Assembly: GCF_013426205.1 (NCBI RefSeq)
Contig: NC_089422.1
Coordinates: 8,459,001-8,523,000 of the forward strand
DNA: 64,000 bases
Reading direction: 5' to 3'
DNA from: Metarhizium brunneum
Taxonomy: Eukaryota; Ascomycota; Sordariomycetes; Hypocreales; Clavicipitaceae
The position numbers and the translations under genes were made by a program. Below, in pieces: positions 61,322-64,000 of the stretch. The notes under the pieces were generated by a model, which saw only the letters and a list, made by a program, of their open reading frames with translations, searched no databases and had not been told where the DNA came from. Numbering within the stretch: the stretch's first letter is position 1; each line of letters begins with the position of its first letter.

Positions 61322-63135
61322 ATGGGTCCACCATTCTCTGACAAGAGATATCCCGTGAGCTACACGAACTCTTTGGAAGTTGTTAGGGTTGAGCAGCAGA
61401 AGCCAGTCACCATGGCAGAGTTTGCTGCGACTCAACTCATGTATAAGAATTCCTGTGCCTTTTCGCAAACCACTTCTTCTTGCGAGACATCCCATCTCAA
61501 CGAGGTTGGCAACATGACTGTACAGAAAACGACACCTTCATCCTCTGGTTATAAAAGCAACGTCATGACTTCTGGCCTTTCAATTTCAAAGGGTTGTGTG
61601 GTTTGGCCATCGCCACCTCTGGCTCCGACTGATGTTGACACCAGCTACTACGTTCAGGACTTGACCATACCGTGTAACTGTTTGGCAGCAGAATGCAATT
61701 CAACAGCATCCCCCCATGGTGGGTGGTGTGCTTCGGTGCCTACTATGGACCAACCTTCGGAACAGTATCAAGTTCAAGGAATGTCCAGCAATGTCCAGGA
61801 TCTCCCCAACATCTCCACGCCGAGTCCGTCAACCGATCTTGGTCTGGATAGCACGGACGGATTTCTTCTTGCCCTCAACTGTGATAATGCAGACCCAAGC
61901 AGCCACCTGTGGGGAGTTGATATCACGCCATCGATGAACACATTTGGGAACAGTCCAGCGTCTCAATCTGACTCCGCGGTCGACTCGCCAGCGTCAATGG
62001 ACACACCCAAGGACACAACAACTACGAATCGTCAAAAGCCTCGATCGATCCCTTCTTCTTTTGCTTCTCCGCCATCGGACTCGACCGAATCTGGGGAAAC
62101 AGAGAAACCTGACGAGCCATATGCGAAGCTGATCTACAAAGCATTCATGACTCGCCCAAACTATTCCATGACATTGCAGGAAATCTACCAGTGGTTCCGA
62201 GAACATACCACCAAGGCAGTCACGGAGACTGGTGGTTGGCAAAACAGCATTCGGCACAACCTGAGCATGAACGCAGTGAGGACAATCCCCTTTGGTCTCC
62301 ATCTAATTTTGCATCACAGTCTTGTGGAATGTCTTGGAACTAACAGATTATATTTTTTACTCTATAGGCGTTTAGAAAACGTGACAAGGTAGTCTCCAAG
62401 GCTTCACGGAATCTGTCGAGCGCAACTGAGGCGTCAAAACGGGTAAACGAATGGGTGCTGGAGGACTGGGCTGTTCGCGATGGAGTACAGAGCACCACAA
62501 GATACCGACAAAAAACCTATGCGAAACGAGCCGGGTCCGCAGGACGAAATGGCGTCGAGACATGGGCCGTTGGGCACTCGGTCAAGCGAGCACTATCCGG
62601 CCGGAAGGGAGGATGCGCTACGAGAGCCGCCCGAGTGGGAAGAACAAGCCCGTACGGGCAGCTGATGCAATTTCCTCACCACTCCCAGCAAGTGCTTGAC
62701 TTCCGACCAGTTTCGCCCACCTATGCCTCAGTGGCCGACATCTATGACATGAGACCTGCTCTGCCTGGTCAGTATACTGCCATGCCTCAGTATACGTCAC
62801 TTGACGCCTACCGAGAAGCAATAATGGGCAGGTGTGGAGGTAATGCCACTTCTGAGCCACAGCAGCTGAGACCAGCGGATTCCAACTCGCAGCAGGCAAT
62901 GGCCAACGGCGGCAGCGCGCGCCTCGCCAATCACGCCTCGCCTTGCGACGAGCATACGGCACAGAGTAGCAGAATGCCGGCTCTGGACATGGCATTTGGT
63001 CCCGGCGAAGTCCAGCGACATGCAAGCGTCAAGTATGAAGACGCCGAGGCTTGTGTGTCTACGTTGCCGACTTGTCGTCCCTATCAGCCCCTGCAGGGGA
63101 GCTCATACCTCTGGTGGAATCAAACTGGCCAGTAG
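61322..63135 (+). CDS. forkhead (winged-helix) transcription factor
   Basis: Nuclear regulator of 573 residues from two exons (61322-62275, 62368-63135). The forkhead domain begins near residue 263 (PDEPYAKLIYKAFMTRPNYSM), has the recognition helix GGWQNSIRHNLSMN, and continues across the intron as AFRKRDKV; VNEWVLEDWAVRDGVQSTTRYR follows, as in fungal forkhead proteins. The N-terminal ~260 residues are Ser/Thr/Pro-rich and disordered, as is the C-terminus (with YGQLMQFPHHSQQ and MPQYTSLDAYREAIM). The first ATG is at 61322; the frame upstream opens only with TTG. No FHA domain is visible, so it differs from Fkh1/Fkh2; it may be closer to the Hcm1/FoxC-like fungal group. Confidence 0.9.
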
Positions 63136-64000
63136 CGGGACATGGTGCTAGGCGAGACAGTCGGCGACCTTGCAACGGCTCTGGCCACCTAATATTTCCC
63201 GGCCGATCGGTTGCATGGGCGGGAGGGTCTCTTCTGCACGTTGGAGCCCTGGGACATGGGGTGATCATTTGTCATTTTTTGCGAACTGGGGCCGGGCACA
63301 GCAGGGGTCAGGGGGTGCCTCTGCTTGGGAATTGGAGATTTGCATGGCTCAACGTCAGTCAATCCCTACAGCAAGATGTGGGAATTGTGGCACATCTGTT
63401 GTAGGTGAAGCGGCAAGTTGGGGGGGAGGGGAGGATTTGTGTTTCTTTGCGTGGCAAGGGGACTCTGGCCTACAAGACACGCGGCAACCCTGGTTTTGAC
63501 AGCTCTTGGCAAAGGCATGCCAGCAACCAAACACAGGCCGAACTTGATGGAGAGCTTGGATAACACACAATCCTTTGCGTTACCCAATGACCCGGGTGGG
63601 GGCCTTGTGCAACGGCCAAGCGGCCGTGGTTGGATGGGATAGGGCCGAGAGAAGTCCCAATGATCTGGGTCTCATCGTCTGAGAGCCCGGCACGATCGAT
63701 GAGTTGCCACCTGTTGTTGCCTTTGCTCTTGGCTGCCGGACATGCGGAGCGTGGGGAAGAGCATATGAGTAATGCTGATGCTGATATCGAAACTACATGG
63801 CACGAGAGTATGATGATGGTCGTTGGAGTCGTTGAGAATGCAGCATTCGTGGCATTCTGTGTTCTTTGTCTTTGAAGTTTTTTTTTTAAAAAAAAAACAA
63901 CAAAAAAACAAAGGCGGACTTCCTCATGCCCAAGAGAATGTTGACGAGCAACTATTCACGTCATTGCTTGGTCCGGGGACCAATCTCGCAGCACCTGAGC
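63136..64000. other. 3' region and right window edge
   Basis: About 865 bp with no gene seen. It contains a perfect T10A10 palindrome at 63878-63897 followed by A-rich sequence. Confidence 0.5.

Overview
This window is chromosomal DNA from a filamentous ascomycete. Genes are broken by short introns (about 47-80 nt) with GT(A/G)AGT-type donors, CTAAC/CTAAT branch sites and (C/T)AG acceptors. The families present (Zn2Cys6 and forkhead regulators, ferric reductases, GH125, an NPP1-like secreted protein, type-B beta-mannosidase) are typical of Pezizomycotina. Gene content and intergenic words such as CCTAGGTACCTA suggest Sordariomycetes, probably Hypocreales; that placement is inference, not a database result. 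All exon structures were read by eye from splice signals and reading-phase continuity.

Layout. 1-1.7 kb: a sugar transporter of the major facilitator superfamily (minus strand, cut by the left edge). 3.0-6.4 kb: a secreted GH125 alpha-mannosidase (plus) converging on a secreted NPP1-like protein (minus). 6.4-9.0 kb: a gene-poor stretch with a degenerate three-copy repeat and an AT-rich palindromic block. 9.0-10.8 kb: an intronless ATP-grasp ligase fused to a SAM methyltransferase, the most unusual gene here. 12.4 kb: a thioredoxin with a CPPC active site. 13.1-18.2 kb: two tandem ferric-reductase genes (minus). 19.7-22.1 kb: an F-box gene with an apparent frame break. 23.1-25.5 kb: two NAD(P)-dependent dehydrogenases (minus).

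26.4-40.5 kb is a run of plus-strand genes: Rab4-type GTPase, beta-mannosidase, Gfo/Idh/MocA oxidoreductase, Ysc84-type actin-binding protein, an unrecognised 386-residue protein, and malic enzyme. Mtc1 (minus, 40.9-42.5 kb) converges on malic enzyme and is divergent to a 1172-residue disordered nuclear-type protein (44.1-47.6 kb). 49.1-51.0 kb holds ribosomal protein uL14 (five exons) and a small protein with two WVDV motifs (both minus). A tRNA-Lys(CUU) with a 12-nt intron lies at 52.1 kb. The right end carries a Zn2Cys6 regulator, cactin and a forkhead factor, all on the plus strand.

Functionally the window mixes housekeeping genes (uL14, cactin, tRNA, Rab4, Mtc1, malic enzyme) with a more environment-facing left third: sugar uptake, secreted mannosidase, NPP1-like protein, iron reduction and the ATP-grasp/methyltransferase fusion. 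I see no classical secondary-metabolite cluster (no PKS, NRPS or terpene synthase), no CRISPR, no intact transposon and no viral genes.
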